Below are positions 32,163 through 44,124 of a DNA stretch of 64,000 nt, piece after piece. Position numbers and translations under genes: made by a program. Numbering within the stretch: the stretch's first letter is position 1; every line of letters begins with the position of its first letter. The stretch covers positions 137,130,948 through 137,194,947 of the forward strand of contig CM060964.1 in assembly GCA_030765045.1 (NCBI GenBank), given 5' to 3'. This stretch comes from Tenodera sinensis. Taxonomy: Eukaryota > Arthropoda > Insecta > Mantodea > Mantidae. The notes beneath the pieces are model-generated. The model made no database searches. It was not told the DNA's origin and saw only the letters and a program-made list of their open reading frames with translations.

Positions 32163-34929
32163 GTACCTAAAACGAAATGTTCAATGAAAATATTTCTGCA
32201 ATCGTTTCTCTCAATTACGAGATCGCAATTTGAAGTAGACAGAAGAACTGGATTTCGCAAGAATAATTTGTCGAAGCTATATATAAGTATACTGAGCAGA
32301 TAAAGCCATGTAAATATAACATTGCATTCTCCTTCCTTCCCTTCCTCCTTTCGCCTCCTTCCTCTCTTCCTTCCTTTCTTTTGCTGTACACATGAAATGT
32401 GGGAAACTGTAAGTCTTGAAATGGCGTATATGGTTATTTGCCTCATTATTAATTAGTTAATTACATCACAAAATTCAAATGTAAATGTATCATACTGCCC
32501 CGACCCTTAGCCTCCTTCTCCTATTATCAGCTTTGCTCCCCTATTTCTGCATATCAACAGTGTACTATCATCTGGTATGCGTTTCTGCCGCCAATTCCTT
32601 CCATCTCATCATTCCTTCTTGGATATCCCTCAGCAAGCAGTTTCTTCTCATCTAATGTACAATCTATCCGCCCCTCTCTTGTTATACGCCCTCTTATTCT
32701 TAAACGACTTCATTCTGTATTTCGTCATTTCACTGTACACCCTTCATTCTTCTCTGTATGTGCATCTTTTCCTTATTTCGTACTGACATCAACGTTTCGC
32801 CACTGTGCAATGCCATATTCCCCATAGTGTTTGTGTGCTTCCGTAATCTTCCCTAATCTCTTCCTTAGCTCCTTCAAGGATTCATAGAAAACGCTTATTT
32901 TTCTGTTAAATGGCATCTTTGTAATTCCTATCCTCTGACTTCTGACAAGAGCTCTTCTTGCTAATTTCTATGTCTCAAATATCAAGTTATTACCGCTTCT
33001 CATTCAATAACAATAGCAGAGATCACAAATGTAAGCGTCACAACAAAATAAAATGCTAGCATCAGTTAACGTTAGTTAAATTTGCATGATAGATTTATGT
33101 CACATACATACGACCTTCTCTGTTCATTATAAGTTATATAACCTATATAATATGGTTTAAATATTAATCTTGAAAGTCCGGACTAAGAGTAGCATGCCAA
33201 TCCGAACTGCTCAGTCTCTATAATATCGCAAAAATCTTAAATTCTAGTTATGTCGCTAATTGCCAAAATACTTGCACGATATCCGTCAACTTCGCAGCAA
33301 ATGCCTGTTTCAAGTTCACATTGTGGCGTTATTTCCGGCTCTACTCGCCATCTAACAAAGCGTTTACCGAATGCTAATTAAAAAGTTATTAGGAATAAAT
33401 TAGTACCCAAAATGACATTAGGTGGTACATCTGTTTATGACGTCATTATGAGCTGCCATGAATTAGTGCCTCCCCTTGCCCCTCCATATCGCTGAACACC
33501 CTCCTGAGTTTTCTCGTCAGAAGCCTACAGTACCTAGCTGCTCTCCCGTTTTGTGCAACTGACAGGCATGTCCTGTGAGGTTCAGAAACTTGCTAATAAT
33601 GCTACTTTTTGGGTGGTGTCAATAAAAACGAATACATAAACAATGGTTATGGCAGTACGAAGATCCTTAGGCTTGAAATACGATCGGAATTATATTTCTT
33701 CCCGTGGTAATTGATTTGCCTACGTACCCGCACACCCAAATGCTTTCACACATTTTAATATTATGCTTCCTTGCGTACGTACTGACTATTTTTCCACCAC
33801 CCATATTGTTTTTCTGCCTTCCAGATTTGTAATACGGCAGCAAAGAGGTGTGGGGTAGATGGGGGTGAATGATCTTGGCCATATTAATTTAGTAATGAAG
33901 AAACACATTGCCCATGTAAATGATGTATATTATACTCGTATAACAATTGAGCTTAGTACACTAGACAATGCTATACTGCAACATTAATATTCTGCAACGG
34001 AAAGCAGTCCCTGCACGTCGTTTGTCATGAGTGAATGCCGCTATTTGATTTTAATACATTTTCTGCGATATTATGTTCTCCTTGTTTATGTAATATTGTA
34101 ACGCATAGCTAAATTTAGTTACGAGCTGCCGCTCAATATCAGTATTATCAAAACTAGTTACTTCTGATTTTAGAATCTAGTTTAAGTGCTACTTCTTAAT
34201 AAAGTACACATAGTACCCTCTAATATGTAAATCGTGTTTTCCTGAAAAAACCCACGCCACCGAAAAATACTGCTGCGTGTATGTCGTATTAGTCAGAGTA
34301 GCTAGACAAATCAATGAATCATGTCTGGAACGCCAGGCTACCTTAACGGCAGAGAACAACTCCAAGAGTACCAAATAACTTGCAGTTTTCAACAGGTAGG
34401 TAGCTAGGTCTGTCTGTCTGTCTGTGTGCTAGGCAAGATTTTGTCTTCCACGGGTATACAGTTCTTGGTGATGTTGAATTCGTGTAGTTTGCTTTGGACA
34501 GGAACTGATAGGTCTGTTTGCGATCTTTTTAACTTAACCTCGGTACCATAAAACATGCTTTACATATTTTCATGGGGCGTTCTTGGTCATACCGAGTGTT
34601 AAAATTTGAAATTAATGTTTCACTTTTTTTTTCTGAGGAAAGATGATGCTAGATACTCCAAAGTATCTTATGAAGTGAAAAATAAATGTTTTTAACGTGA
34701 ATATGGGTTCAAATTTCACTTCTTACCCATATATTTCCAAAGCACTAAAAATAAGCGCCAATAACGGTGATTTTCATATCAATATTTCAGGAGCTATGTA
34801 CAACTGTTTTAATTTTTTTGTTCTGTACATCACACAATGACTCTTCGTCTTCGAAACGTGTATATGGCTAATAATTCTCGACATTTATAAATAATCCTTA
34901 GAGCCTCTTTAATTATTACTGTGTGTCAA
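32163..34929. other. AT-rich DNA, no gene recognised
   Basis: No gene seen. It contains a polypyrimidine tract (listed separately) and a short TCTG run near 34410-34425. Confidence 0.45.
32326..32382 (+). repeat. Polypyrimidine tract (CCTT-rich)
   Basis: About 55 bases of almost pure C/T, with one G, built from CCTTCC words. Such tracts can form triplex DNA; no function is implied by context. Confidence 0.85.
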
Positions 34930-34943
34930 TGTCAGTTAGTCAC
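34930..34943 (+). repeat. 14-mer TGTCAGTTAGTCAC, left copy
   Basis: An exact match to the two copies at 37312 and 37333, which lie on the other side of the 35.2-36.9 kb pseudogene. A degenerate inverted copy, GTGACTAACGGACAG, lies at about 35085. Possible subterminal repeats of a transposable element carrying that pseudogene. Confidence 0.6.
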
Positions 34944-35177
34944 GGTATATAAGGATAAAGTCCTCTGGAGGGAAAAGTAATAGACTGAAATAAATATCCT
35001 TTTTGATTCTGCGTCATTACAATATAACAAATAAAAAAAGTATCAGAAAGTTTTCCTCTATAGTCATTCGTTTTCTCACAAAACACGTGACTAACGGACA
35101 GTTAGTGCGGGCACCCCGCGTACAATTGCTTCTGAGATTTCAGTCAGGATAGACGTTATCAGTCTGTTTCTGACTCC

Positions 35178-36942
35178 ATGGCTAAAACACCAGCCCAAAG
35201 ACAACGTGAATACAAACAATGTCTGAAGGAGCAAGGCAGTTATGCACAATAGAAGGAAAAAATAGAAGTGACTATGAGGAAAGGAAGAGCAATAATGAAA
35301 CAAAAAAAAAAAAAAAAAAAAAACAAGGAAGAGAACAGCTCAAAGATCAATATAGGAGATATAAGCAAGCACAGTGGGCAAGACAGAAGATAAGAGACCC
35401 AGAAGGGACTGATAAGGATACTCCATCAACATCAACCGCTTTCAAAAGCAAACGGTATTTCGGAAGGTGCAGAAAAAGTGTTGAGGAAGCATTGCCGCAA
35501 TCTCCACGTAAAAGAAAAGAAAAGATTCGTAAATTAGTAGTTGAAGAGGGATTACATGTTGTAAAACCAAAGCATTCTGTCCCGGTGTCAGGAAAACAAC
35601 TATCAGAGGAACTTAAAAGTGCAATCATCAAGTTCTGTCAGGATGATTCAATATCTTACCAAGCTCCTGGAAGAGATGATTTTATTGAAATCCATGTTCA
35701 GGGAGAAACAAAAGAAGTTCGCATTAGGTATCTAGTGGTAACATTAAAAGAAGCACATGCACTCTTTCTACAAGACCGAGTAGAAATGTCCGTGGGGTTG
35801 ACAAAATTCGCTGAATTACGCCCTGCTCACGTGCGTCTTCAAAGTCAGATCCCACATAATGTGTGCACATGCATTATACATGAAAATACGAAGTTTCTTC
35901 TCAAAGCATTGTGTAAAAATCATGTACTCACTGAGACTGAATTTCGTAAGTTCATAGCACAAGTGGTTTGTGATCAGAAATCGAGTGAATGTGTGCAGGG
36001 AGGATGCTCCAACTGCCCGGGATTGAGTGGAGCAGACATTTCGGATAAACTTGCTAATTCTCCATGCGAATGGAAGCTGTGGAATTCACGTAATGGAAGA
36101 ATGGAAATAGAAGTTAAAAATGGGTCTGTAAAAGACTGATTGAAGAACTGAGCAATTGCCTGCCATGTTTCCTAAATCACGTTTATGTAAAAAGACAGCA
36201 ATCCGAGGCCTTTAAGAAGGCTCGGGAAAATGTTGCAATTAGTGAAGCTGTGATACAGATCGACTTCTTTGAGAACTACACATGCAAGGGGCAAAATGAA
36301 ATTCAAGCTGCCCACTGGAACAATACACAGATCTCAATATTTACTGCTGTTGCCTGGTATAGGAAAGAAGATATTGGTGAAATTCAGAAACAATCTTTTG
36401 CTTTGGTGTCTGATTATGTATCGCATGACAAATATGCAGTTGATATTTGCTTAAGGAATATATTTTCGGAAATATTGGATATTGTTCCGAATCTTGAACT
36501 TGTGAAAGAGTTTTCTGATGGAGCTGCTTGTCATTTTAAGCAGAAATACACATTGAGCCATGTGACATATCTTTCCGAAGTATTTGGAATCCACATTGAA
36601 TGGCACTTCTTCGAATCCTATCACGGAAAGGAGACAGTAGATGCGATTGGAGGACAAGTGAAGAGGATGGCATGGACAGCTGCGAAAGCAGGAAGCAGGA
36701 TTCAGAGTGCTGAAGAATTTGTTAATACTGTTAGGAAGAAAATCAAAATATGTGTACTTGAAGTTTCTCTGCCTGAAATTGAAGAAGCAAAATAATTTCT
36801 CGACAAAAGATTTGAACGTATTTCACCTATGCCGTCCACTCAGCGGGTTCATTATGTGAAAGTATTAGGTTTAAATGTTGTGGAATATGCTTTTCTTTCA
36901 TGTGCGGAAAGTGTCAGAATGATGCACAACTTTCGGAAGTAA
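35178..36942 (+). pseudogene. Transposase-like pseudogene of an uncharacterised arthropod and cnidarian family
   Basis: The start is the ATG at 35178 (MAKTPAQRQREYKQCLKEQG), with a TAG at 35250 and a one-base frameshift just after it. The next 300 codons (to 36139) contain a lysine-rich stretch encoded by an A run, then QSPRKRKEKIRKLV, SYQAPGRDDFIEI, a YLVVTLKEAHALF segment, GLTKFAELRPAHV, PHNVCTCIIHENTKFLL, and a CxxCxxC-type motif (CVQGGCSNCPGL). After a frameshift near 36131 it continues with IQIDFFENYTCKGQNEIQAA, VKEFSDGAACHFKQKY, and IEWHFFESYHGKETVDAIGG. A TAA at 36793 interrupts it before FLDKRFERISPMPSTQRVHY, and the end is at 36942. I recall relatives as uncharacterised proteins in insects, cnidarians and fish. 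The conserved DF.EN, FSDGA and HGK..DAIGG blocks look like an RNase H-fold DDE transposase core; this is inference. Four lesions make it a relatively young pseudogene. Confidence 0.75.
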
Positions 36943-37311
36943 AAACAGAGTAGTGATATGCGCGTGTACTACGAGGCTACTGCACTTAGCGTTCCTGCAC
37001 TATAAGGAGTCCAATCAAGTAACTAAGGTATGTGCTGTGTGCTCTCATGTGTCGTCTTTGTTATGGTTTTGAGTCAGCTTTTTATACTTGCAATGATGTA
37101 ACTGTGATAAGAAATGAGAGCTGCCAACATCTGTTTATTTTGTTTATGTTGCATGACTAATGCTTCTCCAAAGGATATGATTATTTTCAAATGATAAATA
37201 CAATTACACACCTGTGTGTATTACATGTATGTAACGTATAATACGTATTACTATGATTTACCATATGTTATACCATGTAAAACAAAGACAAAATATTACA
37301 ATTTTCGCAAG
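36943..37311. other. No gene recognised
   Basis: AT-rich sequence downstream of the transposase-like pseudogene, likely its 3' non-coding part. Confidence 0.4.
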
Positions 37312-37346
37312 TGTCAGTTAGTCACAAACTCATGTCAGTTAGTCAC
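37312..37346 (+). repeat. Two copies of the 14-mer TGTCAGTTAGTCAC
   Basis: Copies at 37312-37325 and 37333-37346, 21 bp apart (start to start), in the same orientation as the copy at 34930. See that entry. Confidence 0.65.
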
Positions 37347-38169
37347 ACTGATCTTTTGAATAAATATCTCCAGATGAGAATAACATGCCAAACCTTTTTT
37401 CAGGTCATTTGAAAGCTTAGAAGTTCCCCTCTCAAGTGACTTTTCAGAACAAATCAAATAAGAAAACTTTCAGAGAAAACGTAGGACAAACGTTTGAAGT
37501 TGGACCTGCAGTTGACAAAAATGGGAGTAAGTCACGAAAAGTTTAGCGCTCATTATTAAATAATTGTTTCACTTTTTTAAGGTTTTTATATTTCCTATTA
37601 CAACCGCCAATGTATTCTCTGTCATCGTATGTCGTTAAAATAACATTTTTACACCTATATTGACCATTAGAGAGACATTTTAGGAAGAAAATGTAGTGTA
37701 AATGTCAGTCACACGCGGAATTGCTCTATAATTCTCCGCGTTTAATTAATTGCATCATTATTTAAAAATTTTCGTTAAGATCATGCGTAGGATCTTGATT
37801 TTCTGCTACATCGTGAGAGAAATTAACAACCAATAATTTAATCTTTTGAAATTTTCACATAGAACTGGCCATTTTCTTAAACTTGAATGAAATAGTTCAA
37901 CATTTGGTATTGAATCCCTAGGATAATGCAGATGTGCCTTCACTGTTATTGAAGGCCGCCAAGCAGTCTTGCCTTGCGCTCGGTCAGTGCGTGTCGCAAG
38001 GGGCGCAAACAGAGGCAAGCGTTAAATTATACCGGTGGCTGTAGCGCAGTGAACAAGTACCTTAATATCTACACACAGTATATTAATATATGGAGGGCCT
38101 AAATTTAACTCACGTGAAGTCCAATGACTGTACCATGCACGGTTCTACAGCTACATGCCTAATGCTGAA
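37347..38169. other. No gene recognised
   Basis: AT-rich sequence; degenerate words related to the 14-mer (AAATGTCAGTCACACG near 37700) occur, but no element edge could be fixed. Confidence 0.4.
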
Positions 38170-39003
38170 AAAGGTCATTACGGTGTGTCAGCAGATCCGC
38201 GAAACAGGAAGTATGTCAGCTTGCCACAATCGTGGTGGATAATGATAGACGAAATAACGAATAAGGAGGATGAAGTGTAAATCTGGTAGAACAACCACTT
38301 CATAGTAGCAGCCGTAACGTTCCCCATTATGTTGGGGTGTTGCACTGGATTCGATTAAAGGCACTAAGAGAGACTGCACCCTGATCATATCCAACGAGTA
38401 CAGTGTTTATTATCAAATTAATATTCCCACGTATGAGAATCTGGAATGGCTACTACATAAATGCCATCAATATCAAGAATTGCTAAACAGTCATCACAGC
38501 GGACGAAGCGTGTTTCACCCAGAACGGTAATACAAATTTCTCAACAACCTTACTTGGGCTTGTGAAAATCCAAAATTATAAAACAAAGGATTTTCGACAC
38601 AGAGTCAACATAATGTCTTGACTATGCAATAGTAGATGTTCTCATGCACGCCCTATGTCGGGTTTAAACTACCATAATTATTTCACACATCATTTGCCCG
38701 GCCTTTGAAGGATGTGCTCCAGTAGAATACTAAACTGATGTGATATCTCCAGGACGCCACACCAGCTCAATAAGTTCAACACGTCGCTATTTAGCCAATC
38801 TCTCCTTGTCGCTGACTTAGGCTACTTGGACCTGTGCCACGAACCGTAAAATCTCCACATCTCAATCCACTGGAATTCCACCTCTGGGATGACATGAAAA
38901 GCAAAGCTTATAATTGTGAAATATGCAGCATAGATGAACTTCACTGCGAGGTTTTGATAGAAACAGAGTCCATTTTGAATAGCCGCTCTGCCGCTACTAG
39001 ATA
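38170..39003 (+). pseudogene. Tc1/IS630-like transposase pseudogene
   Basis: The landmarks appear in order over three frames: QQIRETGSMSACHNRGG (linker after the helix-turn-helix), HIQRVQCLLSN, EWLLHKCHQYQELLN, then after a frameshift TADEACFTQNGNTNFSTT with the first catalytic Asp, and near the end GPVPRTVKSPHLNPLEFHLW with KSKAYNCEI, where SPDLNPLDFFLW is usual; the Asp of SPDL is His. The middle region with the second Asp is badly degraded. The C-terminus ends at a TAA at 39001-39003 after NSRSAATR. This family is common in insects. Many stops and frameshifts show it is older than the element at 39.4-42.0 kb. Confidence 0.75.
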
Positions 39004-39366
39004 AAGCCAGCTCATGAATTTAAGAGAATTGAAGCTTTACTCGAGTTCTTTGGTGTATAGGTGAAGTGTAATTGCTCCATGTGAAAAATTATAACACGAC
39101 CAAGGCCAATGCAGTCCTGCTTCGGAGGGCGCTACTTGTACGCGTTATGGCTTGCCCGTCCTGTTGTACAGTCCGGTTGGCAAAAGATGAACAATAACAG
39201 ATCTCATGTTGATATCTTCTCTGTGTGTAGAACTGTATTATATGTATATGTATTGTATGTCTATTCATACCATAAAAATCAAATATATTCACAAATACTT
39301 TAAAATACAGTACATTTGAGCATTTCTCTGAAACTTACATTATTCCGCGATGTCTCCCTCACCTGC
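39004..39366. other. No gene recognised
   Basis: Short spacer between two transposase pseudogenes in opposite orientation. Confidence 0.4.
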
Positions 39367-39634
39367 TGTGTCGGTCTCGGATTCGGTGGCCATTTCTCCT
39401 CTAGACTCGTCACTGCTGTCCAGTCCTGGATTGATTATTATCCTTTATATTTCTTCTTCCATAAGCGCATCGTTTTTCCAATACGTTTCTTGAATATATT
39501 TCACCTTCTGAACAGAGGTTTTCCAGCCATTTACTGTTATTGCTCCAGTAGCATTATGTGTTAAAGTCTTTAGTGTTGACAGAGAAACATGGGCCACATT
39601 ATTGTCGGCAACTTTACTTTTATAGCTGACTATA

Positions 39635-40988
39635 ATATGTCTCAACCTAGTTCCATCCTGTTGTAAACATCTGGGCGGGAAGAGAGACAGAGACAGAGAT
39701 ATTGGGACAGAAAACCGTTAAGCTGTCGATTGGTTTGGCGAAGATAATAGGCGTTATCTTTTATTTGCATACGTACGATAAACCCCTCCTTTAAGTATAG
39801 TATTGTACGTAAGTAGTTTTCCGATCACTACTCTGCGCGGGCTCATTTCGGACACAGAAAAGTATGCAAATGTTTCGATTCTTATGAACGTAAATAGGCC
39901 CACATTTTAACTTTCTGCTTCACATACCACATAGATGTGTTCTCGGTTCGTGACTTCTGAAGGGAATATATACATAATAGTATACTATATACAGATTAGA
40001 CAGAAGACAGGTGAAATTATACACACTATTAACGTATTATGTTAAATTAAGCTGCATTTTACTTAACAATTACTAAATGACACTGCTATTATATAGGAAT
40101 ATTTTTGCATTCCTATACCAGGCAACTCTCTCGCAACGAGGTCTGTATCGAGTTGAATACTGATTAAGATGTTTTTGTTTATAGTGTGGAGTTGCTTCTG
40201 ATATTTAACACTATTTCCTGTACATCTCGCGGACCTCACACGGCCAAGGACACTAATGTATTTGCAATTTAAAATCAGTAAGCTTTTTATCATGGAGCAG
40301 GCTGGTGCTTCAGCCGAAATGAAACAATCGAGGCAAACCTTTAAACAGTGGAGAGAGGCGAATGATCGCGCATTGTTTCGCATTACTTGAAGAAAGAAAC
40401 CCGGAATCGTCTATAAAAACATTGAGAAAGAAACTGGTGATCTTGGTGTTTCCGCAAGTAGTGTACACAGTGTTAGAATGGAACATAAAGCATCCGGAAC
40501 TCTAAGAACACCGGAAAAATCACGTAAATGCAAACAGCGCGTGGAGAAATACGACGATTTTACGAAAAGTGCTATACGCAGTAAAGTTCATGGTTATTTT
40601 TTCAGAAAAGAACCGCCGACTCTAAACAAAGTTTTGCATGCGGTAAATTCTGACACGGACTTGCCGAATTTTTCACGAAGTACTCTCCTCCGTTTGCTGA
40701 TAGCTATTGGATTGAAGTTTCAAAAGCCAGGCGGAAATCAGTTATAGTGGACAGAGAGGAAGAAATCGATTAAAGGTAACCATTATGTTAATGCATGATT
40801 CTATTAATATTCCAACTCATAGATTTAATAAATTAATGTGTAACCCAACTCTATTTGTCTAGAAGTTAGCGCTGCTATATATACTGCTAGTGTTGCAAAA
40901 CTTTTGTGCGTGCCTGTACGTCTAACACGTGGCGAGTTGAGTCAGCTCCGCCTTGTTTACAGCAGGACTGAACTAGGCTGAGACATGG
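39635..40988 (+). mobile_element. 1.35-kb nested element with 32-bp terminal inverted repeats
   Basis: The ends 39637-39668 and 40955-40986 are inverted repeats with 28 of 32 positions identical (left end begins ATGTCTCAACCTAGTT; right end, reverse complement, begins ATGTCTCAGCCTAGTT). TATA flanks both sides (39631-39634 and 40989-40992), as expected for Tc1/IS630 insertion at TA. It lies exactly where the outer minus-strand transposase is cut, which supports both edges. Inside, the forward strand encodes an IS630-like N-terminus (40313-40747) without the catalytic half, so the copy is internally deleted. Confidence 0.85.
40313..40747 (+). pseudogene. IS630-like transposase N-terminal fragment in the nested element
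   Basis: After a segment KQSRQTFKQWREANDRALF with a stop, the frame reads NIEKETGDLGVSASSVHSV, SGTLRTPEKSRKCKQRVEKY, DDFTKSAIRSKVHGYFFRKE, PPTLNKVLHAVNSDTDLPNF and SRSTLLRLLIAIGLKF, ending in a TAG at 40745-40747. This is the helix-turn-helix part of the same broad family as the outer pseudogene, but a different lineage. The DDE domain is missing before the right terminal repeat. The last 90 codons are open, so the copy is relatively young. Confidence 0.82.
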
Positions 40989-42003
40989 TATAGTTACCTA
41001 GTCCAGACTAGTTCGATAGGGTTCAATTCTGGATGATAGGCTGGTAATCTAAGTGCTGTAAAGCCAGCATCTGCGAATAATTTGTCAATGGAGCATGTTG
41101 TCCTTGTTTGTGCTGTTTTGCGTGAATGACACGTTCCGCTTTAGTTATTTCCGGGTCAAATGGTATATTGTTGTTCCGTAACCATTCTTGTAGTTTTGAC
41201 TTTAAATTGTTGTTTGAGGGTGTGTTATTGTCTTCTTCACTGTGATAAGGAGCATTGTCAACCACAACAATGCTGTTTTGCGGTAATCCAAGTATAAGTT
41301 GGTTTTGCACTCATTTGGATTAGTTCCTAGTTCATTTCGTTAAGCTAATTTGATATCTTGGATTTGGAATCGTAAAAGAGGCAAGTACCTGGAATAAGTC
41401 CCATTTGCAAACCAGCATGCACGATAATAAGACGCTGTCCAGCACTGTCATTTGCATACACTTCTCAAACATAATCTCTCTGCCAACACTTAGCAACTGT
41501 GTAGCGCGTATGAATCCAGGTTTCATCCATGTATATCACTGGCTTATTTTCCCCGCTTTCATTTCTTTTAAATGTTCAAGAAATGATGCTCTTTGAGGCA
41601 CTATATCAGGACGTTTGCTCAGTACACTCCTTTTATTTTTACACCTTATAAATCGAAATCCAATAAATTTCACTATTTTTCTAAGTGTTTCTTTACCCCC
41701 TGTGAAACTAATCAATTTCTTGCAAAAGATGAATGATTTTCGTAGCGTAAGAATTAACCTCGTAATAATCCTGATACTTTATTCTAATGATGCACTTATC
41801 TCACAGCAGCCAGTAGAAGCGACAGCACGTTCAGTAGCTTTTGTAATAGGTATTTTTGACCTTTTCCTTCTCTTCGTCACAAAACTTAAGATTATAAATA
41901 ACACGCCGAGCATGCTCGTGAAGAATTTTATTTCCTTTACGTTCCGTCACATAATCACTGAACACTACGCTGCACGTTAGTAAATCAGACTATACAGCAT
42001 TTC

Positions 42004-44124
42004 GTGACGTATTCGTGTCGTCACCGCGTTAGTTCGCCTGCTTGCCATATCACTCAAACTTACTGCCCTACAGAGCTCTGCTTAAATGCTAAGCAAGTGA
42101 CACAAGATATCACTCAAACTTACTGCCCTAGAGAGCCCTGCTTAAATGATAACCCAGCGACAGACGATATCACTCAAACTTACTGCCCTACAGAGCTCTG
42201 CTTAAATGATAACCCAGCGAGACAAGATATCACTCAAACTTACTGCCCTAGAGAGCCCTGCTTAAATGATAACCCAGCGACAGACGATATCACTCAAACT
42301 TACTGCCCTACAGAGCTCTGCTTAAATGATAACCCAGCGAGACAAGATATCACTCAAACTTACTGCCCTAGAGAGCCCTGCTTAAATGATAACCCAGCGA
42401 GACAAGATATCACTCAAACTTACTGCCCTACAGAGCTCTGCTTAAATGATAACCCAGCGAGACAAGATATCACTCAAACGTACTGCCCTAGAGAGCCCTG
42501 CTTAAATGATAACCCAGCGACAGACGATATCACTCAAACTTACTGCCCTACAGAGCTCTGCTTAAATGATAACCCAGCGAGACAAGATAACACTCAAACT
42601 TACTGCCCTAGAGAGCCCTGCTTAAATGATAACCCAGCGACAGACGATATCACTCAAACTTACTGCCCTACAGAGCTCTGCTTAAATGATAACCCAGCGA
42701 GACAAGATATCACTCAAACTTACTGCCCTAGAGAGCCCTGCTTAAATGATAACCCAGCGACAGACGATATCACTCAAACTTACTGCCCTACAGAGCTCTG
42801 CTTAAATGATAACCCAGGGAGACAAGATATCACTCAAACTTACTCCCCTACAGAGCTCTGCTTAAATGATAACCCAGCGAGACAAGATATCACTCAAACT
42901 TACTGCCCTAGAGAGCCCTGCTTAAATGATAACCCAGCGACACACGATATGACTCAAACTTACTGCCCTACAGAGCTCTGCTTAAATGGTAACCCAGCGA
43001 CAGACGATATCACTCAAACTTACTGCCCTAGAGAGCCCTGCTTAAATAGTAACCCAGCGACAGACGATATCACTCAAACTTACTGCCCTAGAGAGCCCTG
43101 CTTAAGTGGTAACCCAGCGACAGACGGTATCACTCAAACTTACTGCCCTACAGAGCCCTGCTTAAATGGTAACCCAGCGACATACGATATCACTCAAACT
43201 TACTGCCCTAGAGAGCCCTGCTTAAATGATAACCCAGCGACACACGATATCACTCAAACTTACTGCCCTAGAGAACCCTGCTTAAATGGTAACCCAGCGA
43301 CATACGATATCACTCAAACTTACTGCCCTACAGAGCTCTGCTTAAATGATAACCCAGAGACAGACGATATCACTCAAACTTACTGCCCTACAGAGCTCTG
43401 CTTAAATGATAACCCAGCGACACACGATATCACTCAAACTTACTGCCCTAGAGAACCCTGCTTAAATGGTAACCCAGCGACAGACGATATCACTCAAACT
43501 TACTGCCCTAGAGAGCCCTGCTTAAATGGTAACCCAGCGACAGACGATATCACTCAAACTTACTGCCCTAGAGAGCTCTGCTTAAATGATAACCCAGCGA
43601 CAGACGATATCACTCAAACTTACTGCCCTACAGAGCTCTGCTTAAATGGTAACCCAGCGACAGACGATATCACTCAAACTTACTGCCCTACAGAGCTCTG
43701 CTTAAATGGTAACCCAGCGACAGACGATATCACTCAAACTTACTGCCCTACAGAGCTCTGCTTAAATGGTAACCCAGCGACACACGATATCACTCAAACT
43801 TACTGCCCTACAGAGCTCTGCTTAAATGGTAACCCAGCGACAGACGATATCACTCAAACTTACTGCCCTACAAAGCTCTGCTTAAATGGTAACCCAGCGA
43901 CAGACGATATCGCTCAAACTTACTGCCCTACAGAGCTCTGCTTAAATGATAACCCAGCGAGACAAGATATCACTCAAACTTACTGCCCTACAGAGCTCTG
44001 CTTAAATGATAACCCAGCGAGACAAGATATCACTCAAACTTACTGCCCTACAGAGCTCTGCTTAAATGATAACCCAGCGAGACAGATATCACTCAAACTT
44101 ACTGTCCTACAGAGCTCTGCTTAA
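42004..44124 (+). other. 706-codon open frame inside satellite array 1 (probably not a gene)
   Basis: Because the monomer is 60 bp, a frame without stops repeats every 20 codons, reading DITQTYCPTELCLNDNPARQ with small changes (R-E-P for T-E-L, T-D for R-Q). It ends where a 59-bp monomer shifts the frame. There is no signal peptide, its only start is a GTG-type codon outside the repeat, and the variation follows the DNA variants rather than codon positions. I regard it as a by-product of the unit length. Confidence 0.6.

Larger units (their letters stand above)
39367..41965 (-). pseudogene. IS630-like transposase pseudogene interrupted by another element
   Basis: Read on the minus strand from about 41960: HEHARRVIYNLKFCDEEKEK (N-terminal region), ETLRKIVKFIGFRFIRCKNK near 41690-41630, PVIYMDETWIHTRYTVAKCW with the first catalytic Asp near 41530, GQRLIIVHAGLQMGLIPGTC near 41420, NSIVVVDNAPYHS with the second Asp near 41270, and YHPELNPIELVW with the final Glu near 41000. 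At 40988 the coding sequence is interrupted, and it resumes at 39634 with VSYKSKVADNNVAHVSLSTL, KYIQETYWKNDALMEEEI and an acidic serine-rich tail ending near 39367. All three catalytic residues survive as D, D and E, but several stops and frameshifts are present. The interruption is the 1,354-bp element described separately. Confidence 0.85.
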
